Source: Chryseobacterium capnotolerans
Lineage (GTDB): Bacteria; Bacteroidota; Bacteroidia; Flavobacteriales; Weeksellaceae
Assembly (NCBI RefSeq): GCF_021278965.1
Contig: NZ_CP065589.1
Location: 563,001 to 627,000 of the forward strand
DNA length: 64,000 bases
Direction: 5' to 3'
Shown here piece after piece: positions 1 to 7,632 of the stretch. The notes beneath the pieces are model-generated. The model made no database searches, was not told the DNA's origin, and saw only the letters and a list, made by a program, of their open reading frames with translations. The position numbers and the translations under genes are program-made. The number at the start of each line of letters is the position of its first letter. Position 1 is the stretch's first letter.

Positions 1-470
1 ATTGTGAGGAGATGCCTAAGGGATTCATACCCATATTTGTCATAGGAAGCAGCTGTGACGGCATAGGTCTTTCCATGATGATGATATACCATTCCGATCA
101 CTTGCAGGTCTTCCATAAAGAAACTTATTTTCTTTTTCTCAAATATCTGAGCAAGCATTTCCGGGGTTTCTTTTACATAATCCACTTTCGCATCATCGTG
201 GTAGACAAGTTGTTTTTTTGAGTCATAAATGGCAACCTGAACTTCATTAAGAGTTCTGTTGTTGTTTTTATAGAGCTTATGCATTTCCTGTTCCGGTAAT
301 GAACTTTGGAAAAATAAATCTGCTTTGGCAATAGCCTCATTCTGTAACTCGCTGTAAAAAGACTTTTCTCTGGCTTCTTTTGAGGAATAATAGATCGTAA
401 TACTGTAAACACTTAAAAGCATTGCAGTAATTAAAGTAAAAAGCAGAGTAAGTCTTGTCCTTATTTTCAT
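1..470 (-). CDS. Sensor histidine kinase, N-terminal part (runs off the window)
   Basis: This frame starts with ATG at 470 and stays open to the window edge, so only about 156 N-terminal residues are visible. It begins MKIRTRLTLLFTLITAMLL, a basic start followed by one membrane helix. An extracytoplasmic sensor region follows, ending around the sequence KYGYESLRHLLT. The dimerisation and ATPase domains lie outside the window, so the kinase call rests on context: the start is 27 bp after the stop of an OmpR-type response regulator in the same direction, the usual regulator-kinase operon. The input signal cannot be inferred. Confidence 0.8.
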   Translation of the reverse strand, partial: MKIRTRLTLLFTLITAMLLSVYSITIYYSSKEAREKSFYSELQNEAIAKADLFFQSSLPEQEMHKLYKNNNRTLNEVQVAIYDSKKQLVYHDDAKVDYVKETPEMLAQIFEKKKISFFMEDLQVIGMVYHHHGKTYAVTAASYDKYGYESLRHLLT

Positions 471-497
471 TCTGGTGAAAATTACACTTGTCCCGAA

Positions 498-1199
498 TTA
501 AATATTTCCCGTTTCGTAGTCTTTTTTCAGAATAAAACCCATTCCGGCTTTGGTGTGGATGAGTTTATTTTCGAAATCTCTGTCTATTTTTTTTCGCAGA
601 TAATTAATATAAACATCAATAAAATTGGTTCCGGTATCAAAGTGAGTTTCCCATACCTTTTCTGCAATTTCACTTCTGGAAAGTACTTTTTCTGAATTTT
701 CCATCATCAATTTGAGAAGGTTGAATTCTTTAGGAGTCAGTTTGATGGGAACATGGTCTCTGCTTACTGTTTTTTGCTCCAGATTCATTTCAATACCCTC
801 GTATTTAAGGACGAAAATTTTTTGCTGCCTCTGTTGTGAAAAACGTTTTAGAAGAACATTGATTCTTGCTGCCAATTCACGCATTTCAAAAGGTTTGGTC
901 ATATAATCATCAGCGCCGGCATCAAAACCTTCCAGTTTGTCATCCGTAGTCCCCAATGCTGTCAGCATTACGACTGGAAGATTAGGTTTCAGAGATTTTA
1001 TTTCAATGCAAAATTCGAGACCACTTTTTTTAGGCAACACAATATCAGTGACTATGAGGTCATAATTTTTCTGCAATGCCAGTTTCAATCCTGTTGATCC
1101 ATCATACGCTGTGCTTACTTCAAATTCAGCTTCCTGAAGCCCTTTTGTGATAAGCTTGGAAAGTCTGTCATCGTCTTCTACTAATAAAATATGAGGCAT
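498..1199 (-). CDS. OmpR/PhoB-family response regulator
   Basis: This is a 233-residue two-component regulator that probably binds DNA when phosphorylated by the kinase encoded just downstream. The receiver domain (about 1-120) has the acidic cluster E8/D9/D10, the phospho-acceptor D52 in VTDIVLP, T80 in MLTA, and K102 in TKPF. The C-terminal winged helix (about 130-228) carries LTPKEFNLL and the recognition-helix region FIDVYINYLRKKID, ending at GMGFIL, a typical PhoB-type layout. Full length for the family. A TACATTTG -7 box lies upstream on this strand at 1249-1256. Its target genes cannot be seen. Confidence 0.95.
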   Translation of the reverse strand: MPHILLVEDDDRLSKLITKGLQEAEFEVSTAYDGSTGLKLALQKNYDLIVTDIVLPKKSGLEFCIEIKSLKPNLPVVMLTALGTTDDKLEGFDAGADDYMTKPFEMRELAARINVLLKRFSQQRQQKIFVLKYEGIEMNLEQKTVSRDHVPIKLTPKEFNLLKLMMENSEKVLSRSEIAEKVWETHFDTGTNFIDVYINYLRKKIDRDFENKLIHTKAGMGFILKKDYETGNI

Positions 1200-1248
1200 A
1201 AGAATAGGTGAAGTGTTTGTAAGTGAAAATATGAAGTAATATTCTTCA

Positions 1249-1279
1249 CAAATGTAATGAATTCTATTTTGTAATTTTG
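1249..1279. promoter_or_regulatory. Divergent promoter region between response regulator and NlpC/P60 lipoprotein
   Basis: Two matches to the Bacteroidota -7 consensus TAnnTTTG face opposite ways. TACATTTG on the minus strand (1249-1256) would serve the regulator/kinase operon. TAATTTTG on the plus strand (1272-1279) would serve the lipoprotein that starts at 1300. No good -33 TTG is visible at the usual spacing for either one. Confidence 0.5.
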
Positions 1280-1299
1280 GCAGAATAGAGATTAATTAA

Positions 1300-1962
1300 A
1301 TGCCGAAATTTAAGAAACAAATGATTATCAAGAGTATAGTTGCAGGGTTTTTATGTTTAATACCATTGCTTTTAACCCAGTGTAGTACTCAGAAAAATAC
1401 CGTTCAGCTTCAAAACGGAGATTTACTTTTCGTTACTGCTAAAGAAACGGGACTCTCCGGTGCTATTAATAATGTTACCCAAAAACAGAAAACAGCGTCT
1501 TTTGATCACATCGGTATTCTTGAAAAAGAAGGAAACAAATTATTTGTTTTACATGCAGCTCCAAAGGGTGGTTCACAAAAACAAAGTTTAAAGGAATTTG
1601 TTGAAGATCAGAAAAAGGATCAGCAAAACATTGTTGTTTACCGTTTGAAAGCTGAATATCAGAAATCAATTCCTATTGCTATTGAAAAGGCTCATTCCAT
1701 GTTGGGAAAACTCTATAACTTCAATTATATTCTGGATGAAAACTCATATTACTGTTCAGACTTTATAGAAAGAGCTTTTCGTGAGGATCATATTTTTAAA
1801 TTAGAACCTATGACGTTTATTGATCCCAAGACTGGCAAAGTTAATGCTTTCTGGGAAGAATTCTATGGAAAGAAAAACCTGAAAGTTCCTGAAGGAGAAC
1901 CTGGATGTAATCCCAATGGGCTGGCTGGCTCAGAAAAACTGGAAAGGGTAGGAGATCTTTAA
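1300..1962 (+). CDS. YiiX/YebB-like permuted NlpC/P60 cysteine hydrolase, lipoprotein
   Basis: This 220-residue protein has a lipoprotein signal with lipid-anchored Cys28 (IPLLLTQC), so it should sit on an envelope membrane. The rest matches the circularly permuted papain-like YiiX/YebB family: QNGDLLFV near the start, a catalytic-type His at 70 in FDHIGIL, and a Cys at 152 in YYCSDFIERAF. In this family the permutation places His before Cys. Members hydrolyse amide or acyl bonds in peptidoglycan or lipids; the substrate here is unknown. The gene stands alone, divergent from the two-component regulator. M8 is a possible alternative start. Confidence 0.85.
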   Translation: MPKFKKQMIIKSIVAGFLCLIPLLLTQCSTQKNTVQLQNGDLLFVTAKETGLSGAINNVTQKQKTASFDHIGILEKEGNKLFVLHAAPKGGSQKQSLKEFVEDQKKDQQNIVVYRLKAEYQKSIPIAIEKAHSMLGKLYNFNYILDENSYYCSDFIERAFREDHIFKLEPMTFIDPKTGKVNAFWEEFYGKKNLKVPEGEPGCNPNGLAGSEKLERVGDL

Positions 1963-1965
1963 GGC

Positions 1966-2112
1966 TGGAAGCAGGAAGAGGGAGGTTAGAAGTTATTATT
2001 GAACACATAATTTATGAGTCAGAACTAGCACATTGGCTTAAAATGAATAAAATTACTTGTATTTATTTGAAAAATACAATGACTTCCAGCCACCAGCTTC
2101 AGACTTCCTTAC
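1966..2112. repeat. Dispersed intergenic repeat with CTTCCAGC-type inverted ends
   Basis: The left end reads GGCTGGAAGCAGGAAGAGGG and the right end CTTCCAGCCACCAGCTTC, imperfect inverted copies separated by about 90 bp of AT-rich sequence that includes TTGGCTTAAA. A related element occurs at 8226-8338, again with GGCTTAAA inside and CTTCCAGCC-type ends, and the tandem array at 7633-8110 reuses the GGCTGGAAG end. It resembles a small non-coding mobile or REP-like family. No coding capacity is seen. Confidence 0.6.
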
Positions 2113-2190
2113 CTCATTCCTTATTTATATTTTGATCAAAATAATCAAAGAAGCTGTAATGGTTTCCTTTTTTTAAGTTAAATTTTAAAA

Positions 2191-2237
2191 AATATTAGTC
2201 TACTAATTTGGTGGACTAATATTTTTTTATATTTTTG
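2191..2237 (+). promoter_or_regulatory. Promoter overlapped by a 19-bp palindromic operator, upstream of the NIL-domain gene
   Basis: A -33 element TTTG (2207-2210) and a -7 element TATTTTTG (2230-2237) are 19 bp apart, the canonical Bacteroidota geometry. The palindrome GTCTACTAATTTGGTGGAC covers the -33 box, and its arms extend outward (AATATTAGTC / GACTAATATT). The pattern YACYAAnTTRGTR is what a dimeric repressor site would look like. Inference: a sulfur or methionine-responsive regulator, possibly Rrf2-type, controls the next gene. Confidence 0.6.
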
Positions 2238-2299
2238 TCACAGATTTAAATGCAGAACGCAAAATGATCTGAAAATGTTTAACCAAAAAATGTTTAGCA

Positions 2300-2611
2300 A
2301 TGATTACACCTAACCCTAGTCTGCAGGTTTTTCAAAATAAACTGAACCTGTCTAAAAAAGAATTATTATTGGAAATAGAGTTGAATGGCAAAATGAAATT
2401 TGAGCATTTAATGAATACCATCTATAATCAAATGGGGATCTGTCATAGAGTGTTGTCAGCGAACGTGGAATATGTGAACGGATATAGTTTGGGTTCAGTA
2501 CAATTATACATTAATGTTAATTCAGAAGACTATCAGAAACTGGAAGTCTATCTGAATAAAAATAAACTTTTGAATACAACGGTAGAGTATCTCTGCCGGA
2601 AGTATTCTTAG
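2300..2611 (+). CDS. NIL-domain (MetN C-terminal-like) ligand-sensing protein
   Basis: This 103-residue protein matches the NIL domain normally appended to the methionine ABC transporter ATPase MetN: a first strand LLLEIELNG, a helix HLMNTIYNQMG, then ANVEYVNGYSLGSVQLYINV, followed by a helix and a final strand. In MetN this ACT-like fold binds methionine and throttles transport. Here it stands alone with no ATPase attached, so it may be a free-standing regulatory subunit. The palindromic operator directly upstream fits control by sulfur or methionine status. A terminator follows. Confidence 0.75.
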   Translation: MITPNPSLQVFQNKLNLSKKELLLEIELNGKMKFEHLMNTIYNQMGICHRVLSANVEYVNGYSLGSVQLYINVNSEDYQKLEVYLNKNKLLNTTVEYLCRKYS

Positions 2612-2638
2612 GGGAGATTCATATAGTTTTAATTACTC

Positions 2639-2672
2639 AAAGTGTCCGGTTCTTTTACCGGGCACTTTTTAT
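2639..2672 (+). terminator. Rho-independent terminator after the NIL-domain gene
   Basis: The stem AAGTGTCCGG / CCGGGCACTT (one G-U pair) is followed by TTTTTATTTT. It starts 27 bp after the stop codon of the NIL-domain gene. Confidence 0.85.
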
Positions 2673-2693
2673 TTTGTTCTAAATAATATTTTT

Positions 2694-2731
2694 TATTCTC
2701 TCGCAGATCAAACAGATTACGCAGATATTTT
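2694..2731. repeat. Single copy of the TCTCTCGCAGAT repeat
   Basis: The sequence around TCTCTCGCAGATCAAACAGA and TTACGCAGAT matches the arms of the inverted-repeat element at 6585-6683. Only one arm is recognisable here. This intergenic stretch (2612-2920) otherwise holds the terminator at 2639, an imperfect CCCCTCC...GAAGGGGTGG inverted sequence at 2816-2866, and the murA terminator. Confidence 0.5.
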
Positions 2732-2868
2732 AACATTAAAAAGATAAAATAAAGAATGATAGTTTCAGAGTAAATTTCTAGTACTGCTAAAAATTGCAAT
2801 TGAAAGAGTGAAAATTCCCCTCCTTCGAAGAGGTGTCAAAGATTCAGAGAATTTTTGAAGGGGTGGTT

Positions 2869-2900
2869 TAAAAAAAAGCGCCCAGATCTCTCTGAGCGCT
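2869..2900 (-). terminator. Terminator of the DUF4290-murA operon
   Basis: Read on the minus strand, the stem AGCGCTCAGA / TCTGGGCGCT (one internal mismatch) is followed by eight T residues. It lies about 20 bp beyond the murA stop. Confidence 0.85.
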
Positions 2901-2920
2901 GTATGCTAAAAAAAATAAGT

Positions 2921-4228
2921 TTAGATTCTTTCGATATCAGCACCAAGTGCTTTCAGTCTTCCATCGATGTTTTCGTATCCTCTGTCGATTTGCTCGATAT
3001 TGTGGATAATAGATTTTCCTTCTGCAGAAAGGGCTGCAATAAGAAGGGCATTTCCGGCTCTGATATCCGGGGAAACCATGGTTGTTCCTCTTAACGGAGC
3101 TTCCTGGTTTAATCCGATTACCGTTGCTCTGTGTGGATCACATAAAATGATCTGAGCTCCCATATCAATTAATTTATCAACGAAGAATAATCTGGACTCA
3201 AACATTTTCTGGTGAACCAGGATACTTCCTTTTGCCTGAGTTGCTACAACTAAGATAATAGATAATAGATCCGGGGTGAATCCAGGCCATGGAGCATCAG
3301 AAATCGTAAGGATAGATCCGTCAATAAATTTCTGAATTTTATAATGTTCCTGAGCAGGAATGTAGATATCATCACCGCTTTGTTCAAGCTCGATTCCTAA
3401 TTTTCTGAAGGTATTAGGAATTACTCCTAATTGATTCCAGTTTACATTTTTGATGGTGATTTCAGATTTCGTCATGGCAGCAAGACCAATCCATGATCCG
3501 ATTTCTACCATATCAGGAAGCATAGTGTGTTCCGTACCTCTTAAATAGTCTACCCCTTCAATGGTAAGAAGGTTAGATCCGATCCCTGAAATATTAGCTC
3601 CCATTCTGTTCAGCATTTTACATAATTGCTGAAGATAAGGTTCGCAGGCAGCATTATAAATTCTTGTTTTTCCTTTTGCTAGGGCGGCAGCCATTACAAT
3701 ATTAGCCGTTCCGGTTACAGAAGCTTCTTCCAATAAGATGAATTTTCCTGTAAGTTCTTTAGCTTTTAAAGAATAGAAATATTCTTCTTCATCGTAATGG
3801 AATTCGGCACCAAGTTCAACCAATCCCTGGAAATGAGTATCCAGTCTTCTTCTCCCAATCTTGTCACCTCCCGGAGTTGGCATATAAGCTTCTCCATAAC
3901 GTGCCAGCATAGGGCCCATCAACATGATTGATCCACGAAGTTTGGCTCCGTCTTTCTTAAACTCATTAGATTTTATATAGTCGAAGTTTACTTGATCAGC
4001 CTTGAAAGTATAATCTCCATGACCGTTTTTAGTAACCTTTACTCCGAAGTCACCAAGAATTTCAATCAACCTGTTTACATCATGGATGTCCGGAATATTT
4101 TTAATTCTTACTTCCTCATCAGTTAACAGTACCGCGCATAAAATTTGAAGAGCCTCATTTTTGGCTCCTTGTGGAGTTATTTCACCCTGCAGTCTTTTCC
4201 CTCCTCTTATCTGAAATGTTCCACTCAT
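2921..4228 (-). CDS. murA: UDP-N-acetylglucosamine 1-carboxyvinyltransferase MurA, Cys-to-Asp active site
   Basis: MurA transfers enolpyruvate from PEP to UDP-GlcNAc, the first committed cytoplasmic step of peptidoglycan synthesis. The 435-residue protein aligns along its whole length with the family: K23 in the GAKNEAL motif, the FTPDL motif with the general-base Asp, and the C-terminal QIDRGYENIDGRLKALGA. At the position of the PEP-binding Cys (C115 in E. coli, PGGCxIG) this protein has Asp122 in TPGGDKIGRRRLD. Cys-to-Asp MurA enzymes are active but not alkylated by fosfomycin. The start codon overlaps the upstream DUF4290 stop as TAATG, so the two genes are probably translationally coupled. 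Confidence 0.97.
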   Translation of the reverse strand: MSGTFQIRGGKRLQGEITPQGAKNEALQILCAVLLTDEEVRIKNIPDIHDVNRLIEILGDFGVKVTKNGHGDYTFKADQVNFDYIKSNEFKKDGAKLRGSIMLMGPMLARYGEAYMPTPGGDKIGRRRLDTHFQGLVELGAEFHYDEEEYFYSLKAKELTGKFILLEEASVTGTANIVMAAALAKGKTRIYNAACEPYLQQLCKMLNRMGANISGIGSNLLTIEGVDYLRGTEHTMLPDMVEIGSWIGLAAMTKSEITIKNVNWNQLGVIPNTFRKLGIELEQSGDDIYIPAQEHYKIQKFIDGSILTISDAPWPGFTPDLLSIILVVATQAKGSILVHQKMFESRLFFVDKLIDMGAQIILCDPHRATVIGLNQEAPLRGTTMVSPDIRAGNALLIAALSAEGKSIIHNIEQIDRGYENIDGRLKALGADIERI

Positions 4229-4911
4229 TATTTTCTGTTTTTATGATTGTTATTATGCCTTCTCTTGTTGGGCTGATTATTATTGTTCTTATTATTGCTG
4301 TTGTTGCTGTTTCTGTTGTTATTGTTATTATTTCGGTTGTTGTTATTGCTGGTGTAGTAGATTTTACTTTTTTCAAGAGAATCTATTCCGGTAAGATCCA
4401 ACCTATTTTCAGACAACTCTTTCAGGTGGCGGAAAATAACATCATCCGTCACATGTTCCTTATTATAGACATTATAAGATTTCTTCATATTGTTGGCAAT
4501 TACTTCGATAAGGGCTTCTTTTTCATCACCCGTTTCCAGTTCTATTGCTTTTTCTATCAATTGAAGAATACTTTTTCCGTAAAACTTAAAGTCTCCCTGA
4601 AGTTTTGGGTATTCCATTCTTTTAGGTTTTTCAGCCAATTGTTCCATTGTAGGGAACGGATAGGGAGAGTCTACATCCAAATCATGATTAGCAAGAATAA
4701 AAAGATGGTCCCAAAGTTTATGTTTATAATTTTCTTCGTCGCGAAGTTGTGGGTTTCTCTGACCCATAAAATCGATGATTGCCATAGCCATTTCGTTCCT
4801 TTCCTCTTTGGTAGGAAGTTCTTTGCAGCGCTCAACCAACTGTTGTATAATTCTGCCGTATTCCGGCATATGAAGCTGAGTTTTTTGGGTATTGTATTCC
4901 ATAGTATGCAA
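4228..4911 (-). CDS. DUF4290 family protein with Asn-rich tail
   Basis: Residues 1-180 match DUF4290, a Bacteroidota-specific family usually found just upstream of murA: YGRIIQQLVERCKELP, ERNEMAMAIIDFMGQRNP and KLWDHLFILANHDLDVDSPYP are characteristic. The biochemical role is unknown. The last ~45 residues are a low-complexity Asn tract broken by Arg, Ser and Lys, probably disordered and encoded by AAT/AAC runs prone to slippage. The stop overlaps the murA start by one base (TAATG), which suggests co-translation. M4 (MEYNTQK) is an alternative start. Confidence 0.9.
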   Translation of the reverse strand: MHTMEYNTQKTQLHMPEYGRIIQQLVERCKELPTKEERNEMAMAIIDFMGQRNPQLRDEENYKHKLWDHLFILANHDLDVDSPYPFPTMEQLAEKPKRMEYPKLQGDFKFYGKSILQLIEKAIELETGDEKEALIEVIANNMKKSYNVYNKEHVTDDVIFRHLKELSENRLDLTGIDSLEKSKIYYTSNNNNRNNNNNNRNSNNSNNKNNNNQPNKRRHNNNHKNRK

Positions 4912-5089
4912 ATATATGGATTAAAAGAAAAATTGTTTCGAGAATCTTAAAAATTTATGATTTTTTAATGAAAATTTTAGAGATAATTCTCATTGAATTA
5001 TTATTTAAAATAAAAATATTTCTCCTTATTTTGAATTTGTTTTTAATAAAAATGTAACTTGTTTAATAGTTTGATAATTAAATATTCCA

Positions 5090-6529
5090 ATGAAAAAAAC
5101 ACATTTTATTCTTTCCCTACTGGCTTTAGCACTTGTTAGCTCCTGTCAGAGTAACGATGAATTGAGTACGGAATCCTCGAAGAAGGATGAAGTACATGAT
5201 AAAATTGTAAACGTAACCCATCATGATGGCAGACCTTTCAGTACAGGAGCTGAATCAGGATCAGCACAGGCAAAGTTTGTGGCAGGTCCTGGTGGAAGTG
5301 TCCTGATGCAAGGATTTTACTGGGACGTTCCTGATGGAGGCAATTGGTGGAACACCGTTAAAGATAAACTAACGGCATGGTCTAATGCAGGAGTGGGTGC
5401 TGTATGGCTTCCTCCGGCTTCAAAAGCTCAAAACGGAGCCTATTCCATGGGATATGACCCTACAGATTATTATGATTTTGGAAATTTTAACCAAAATGGA
5501 AGTACAGAAACCCGATTTGGGTCAAGAACAGAACTGGAAGCTTTGATTACCAAAGCCCATGCAGAAAATATGCAGGTGTATGCTGATATTGTAATCAATC
5601 ATAACAGTGGAGGTCAATCCGAAGCTAATCCGTTTACCGGGACGAATACATGGACGGATTTTTCAGGAGTTGCTTCCGGAAAATTTCAGAGAAATTACAA
5701 TGATTTTTATAAAAACTCCTACGGAAACAATGATGAAGGAGCCTTTGGAGGATTCCCGGATCTTTGTCATGCCAACCCTCATGTACAGGACTGGCTGTGG
5801 GGAAGGGATGATTCTGTTGCCAAGTATTATAAAAATGTCATGAAGTTTGACGGTTGGAGATTTGATTATGTGAAAGGTTTCGGTCCTTGGGTAGTAAACA
5901 CCTGGAATTCTAAAGTAGGGGGCTTTTCTGTGGGGGAACTATGGGACTCCAATGTTAATACCTTAGAATGGTGGGCTAATAATGCAAATAGTTCCGTTTT
6001 TGATTTTGCTGCTTACTATAAGATGGATGAAGCATTTGATAATGGCAATCTGAACGTTTTGAATGATGACATGATGTGGAAAAGAAATCCGTACAAAGCA
6101 GTAACCTTCGTTGCCAATCATGATACTGATATTATCTACAATAAAATGCCGGCGTATGCTTATATTCTAACTCATGAAGGATATCCAACTATTTTTTACA
6201 GAGACTATGAAGAATGGTTGAATAAAGAAAGACTCAACAACCTGATCTGGATTCACAACAATAAAGCTACTGGAACTACTTCTATTTTATATACCGATAA
6301 TGACGAATATATTGCAAGACGTAACGGTTACAATGGAAATCCGGGACTTGTAGTGTATATTAACACCTCATCAAACTGGCAGGAAAGGTGGATAGATACC
6401 AATTGGACTAATCAACAGATCAAAGATTTTACAGGGCACTCAAGCTGGTATCCGACAACACAGGGAGATAAGCGGGTGAAAATTCAATGTCCACCAAATA
6501 GTTATTCTGTGTGGTCGCTTAATTTATAA
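5090..6529 (+). CDS. Alpha-amylase, GH13 family, lipoprotein
   Basis: This is a 479-residue predicted cell-surface or periplasmic glycoside hydrolase that should cleave alpha-1,4-glucan. It has a lipoprotein signal (LALVSSC, Cys19) followed by a Ser/Glu/Lys-rich linker. The GH13 barrel follows: DIVINH (166-171), nucleophile D259 in GWRFDYVKG, acid/base E283 in GELWD, and transition-state stabiliser D345 in VANHDTD. QGFYWDVP and MGYDPTDYYDFG fit calcium-dependent GH13 enzymes. The final ~90 residues look like a beta-sandwich C-domain. There is no SusC/SusD pair nearby, so it does not appear to sit in a polysaccharide-utilisation locus. Confidence 0.95.
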   Translation: MKKTHFILSLLALALVSSCQSNDELSTESSKKDEVHDKIVNVTHHDGRPFSTGAESGSAQAKFVAGPGGSVLMQGFYWDVPDGGNWWNTVKDKLTAWSNAGVGAVWLPPASKAQNGAYSMGYDPTDYYDFGNFNQNGSTETRFGSRTELEALITKAHAENMQVYADIVINHNSGGQSEANPFTGTNTWTDFSGVASGKFQRNYNDFYKNSYGNNDEGAFGGFPDLCHANPHVQDWLWGRDDSVAKYYKNVMKFDGWRFDYVKGFGPWVVNTWNSKVGGFSVGELWDSNVNTLEWWANNANSSVFDFAAYYKMDEAFDNGNLNVLNDDMMWKRNPYKAVTFVANHDTDIIYNKMPAYAYILTHEGYPTIFYRDYEEWLNKERLNNLIWIHNNKATGTTSILYTDNDEYIARRNGYNGNPGLVVYINTSSNWQERWIDTNWTNQQIKDFTGHSSWYPTTQGDKRVKIQCPPNSYSVWSLNL

Positions 6530-6584
6530 ATGATGAATGATAAGTAATAAGTTCAAACTCGTTATTTAATAAGTAATAATTATA

Positions 6585-6683
6585 TCTCTCGCTGATTTTG
6601 CGGATCATGCAGATTTTTATTATCGTTTGGAATTTTCAAATTATAGCATAATCATCTGCGTTATCTGTGGGATCTGCGAGAGA
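6585..6683. repeat. Inverted-repeat element (TCTCTCGC...GCGAGAGA)
   Basis: Two ~30-bp arms, TCTCTCGCTGATTTTGCGGA... on the left and the complement of TCTCTCGCAGATCCCACAGA on the right, flank about 40 bp. The arms match as TCTCTCGCWGAT, then YYYRCRGAT, then a GCAGAT end. One arm recurs at 2694-2731. It lies between the convergent amylase and DCC-protein genes and could also act as a bidirectional transcription stop. Confidence 0.6.
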
Positions 6684-6704
6684 TTATTTTTTAATTTATA
6701 GTTT

Positions 6705-7115
6705 CTAAACCTGGATGAATTTTTTTTTCTGATGCTGATCCGGAAGAAAACACTTTTGATTGGCCAGTTTCATTCTGTTTCTTGAAATGACATCATAGAA
6801 CGCATCACTAAAAAAAGCAGGCATAATTTTACCAATGAAGGAAAGTTTATAAATTCCGCCTAAAATACTGGCAATTTGCAGTACAGCTCTCGATTTTATA
6901 TAGTAATAGTGTTTCGGTTTCCAAAGATATAATGTATTGAAAACTTTAGTCTCTAAGCCTCTTTCTGATAAAAACTGCTGCCCAAATTCGGATTGAAGTG
7001 AAGCGAACATGAATTTGTCTTTTTTATCCCTTTCCAGAATCCATTGTACCCAGAAATTGCAGACTCCACAATCTCCGTCAAAAAATACAATGTGTTTGTC
7101 TTCCCAGTTTTCCAC
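6705..7115 (-). CDS. DCC-family thiol-disulfide oxidoreductase (DUF393)
   Basis: The protein contains the family motif DGDCGVC near its N-terminus, FASLQSEFGQQFL, and the conserved C-terminal YDVISRNRMKL block. The DCC family is named for Asp-Cys-Cys and is predicted to act on thiols or disulfides; no specific substrate is known. I chose a GTG start at 7115 (VENWEDKHIVFFDGDCG), 4 bp after the stop of the upstream haem-binding gene. An in-frame ATG at 7199 exists but would overlap the neighbour by 80 bp with unrelated residues. The gene appears to be the second in a two-gene operon. Confidence 0.85.
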   Translation of the reverse strand: MENWEDKHIVFFDGDCGVCNFWVQWILERDKKDKFMFASLQSEFGQQFLSERGLETKVFNTLYLWKPKHYYYIKSRAVLQIASILGGIYKLSFIGKIMPAFFSDAFYDVISRNRMKLANQKCFLPDQHQKKKFIQV

Positions 7116-7119
7116 AACT

Positions 7120-7587
7120 TTATTTATTAAACATGATCCTTCTTTCTGTATCTTCTTTGGCTTGTTTGAAATATTGAACAAGATCTGCACGCTGTTCATC
7201 AGTCAGTTTTGCATTTTGATGTCCTATATAGTAAGATTCAAGAGGCATTTCTTTTTTCTCAATCATTTCTATACATTCTTCCAGTTTATGAAGCTGTCTT
7301 TGAGGTTCATATACTGCAAAGGTAGAAAAATTAAGATGTTTCCGACCTTCATTGATATGATTTTTTACATACCATGAAACAGGTGAAATACTGGTATACC
7401 ATGGATATTGGGTTTCATTGGAATGACAGTCATAGCAGGATGTCCTGATGATCTTAGCTATTTTTTCAGGAGTATTTTTTATTTTCAAAAAATCCATGCC
7501 GGGTGTAGGACGTGGATTGGTTTTATCAATAGGAAAAAACTGAATGATAACGAAAGCTACGAGAAGAATGATGAGCACTTTTTTCAT
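7120..7587 (-). CDS. Haem-binding domain protein with CxxCH motif
   Basis: This 155-residue protein has an N-terminal hydrophobic anchor (VLIILLVAFVIIQFFPI), then the pattern of the small haem-binding family: NPRPTPG, TSCYDCHSNET (a CxxCH c-type haem site), YPWYTSISPVSWYVKNHINEGRKHLNFS, and a final helix LTDEQRADLVQYFK. It should sit in the periplasm attached to the inner membrane, probably in electron transfer or redox sensing. The DCC oxidoreductase follows at 4 bp spacing, so the pair may share an envelope thiol/haem role, which is inference. Confidence 0.88.
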   Translation of the reverse strand: MKKVLIILLVAFVIIQFFPIDKTNPRPTPGMDFLKIKNTPEKIAKIIRTSCYDCHSNETQYPWYTSISPVSWYVKNHINEGRKHLNFSTFAVYEPQRQLHKLEECIEMIEKKEMPLESYYIGHQNAKLTDEQRADLVQYFKQAKEDTERRIMFNK

Positions 7588-7632
7588 GAGGAGGTGTTTA
7601 TGTTGGTGAATTAAAGTTAGTCATTTTTTTTT

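Noticed and set aside
2191..2237. Hairpin before the NIL-domain gene taken as a terminator
   Set aside because: It has a T tract, but no gene ends upstream that it could serve, and it coincides with a well-spaced -33/-7 promoter. An operator is the better reading.
4171..4950. 259-residue plus-strand open frame opposite murA and DUF4290
   Set aside because: It is the antisense image of two well-supported genes; its hydrophobic start comes from the complement of the Asn-rich run.
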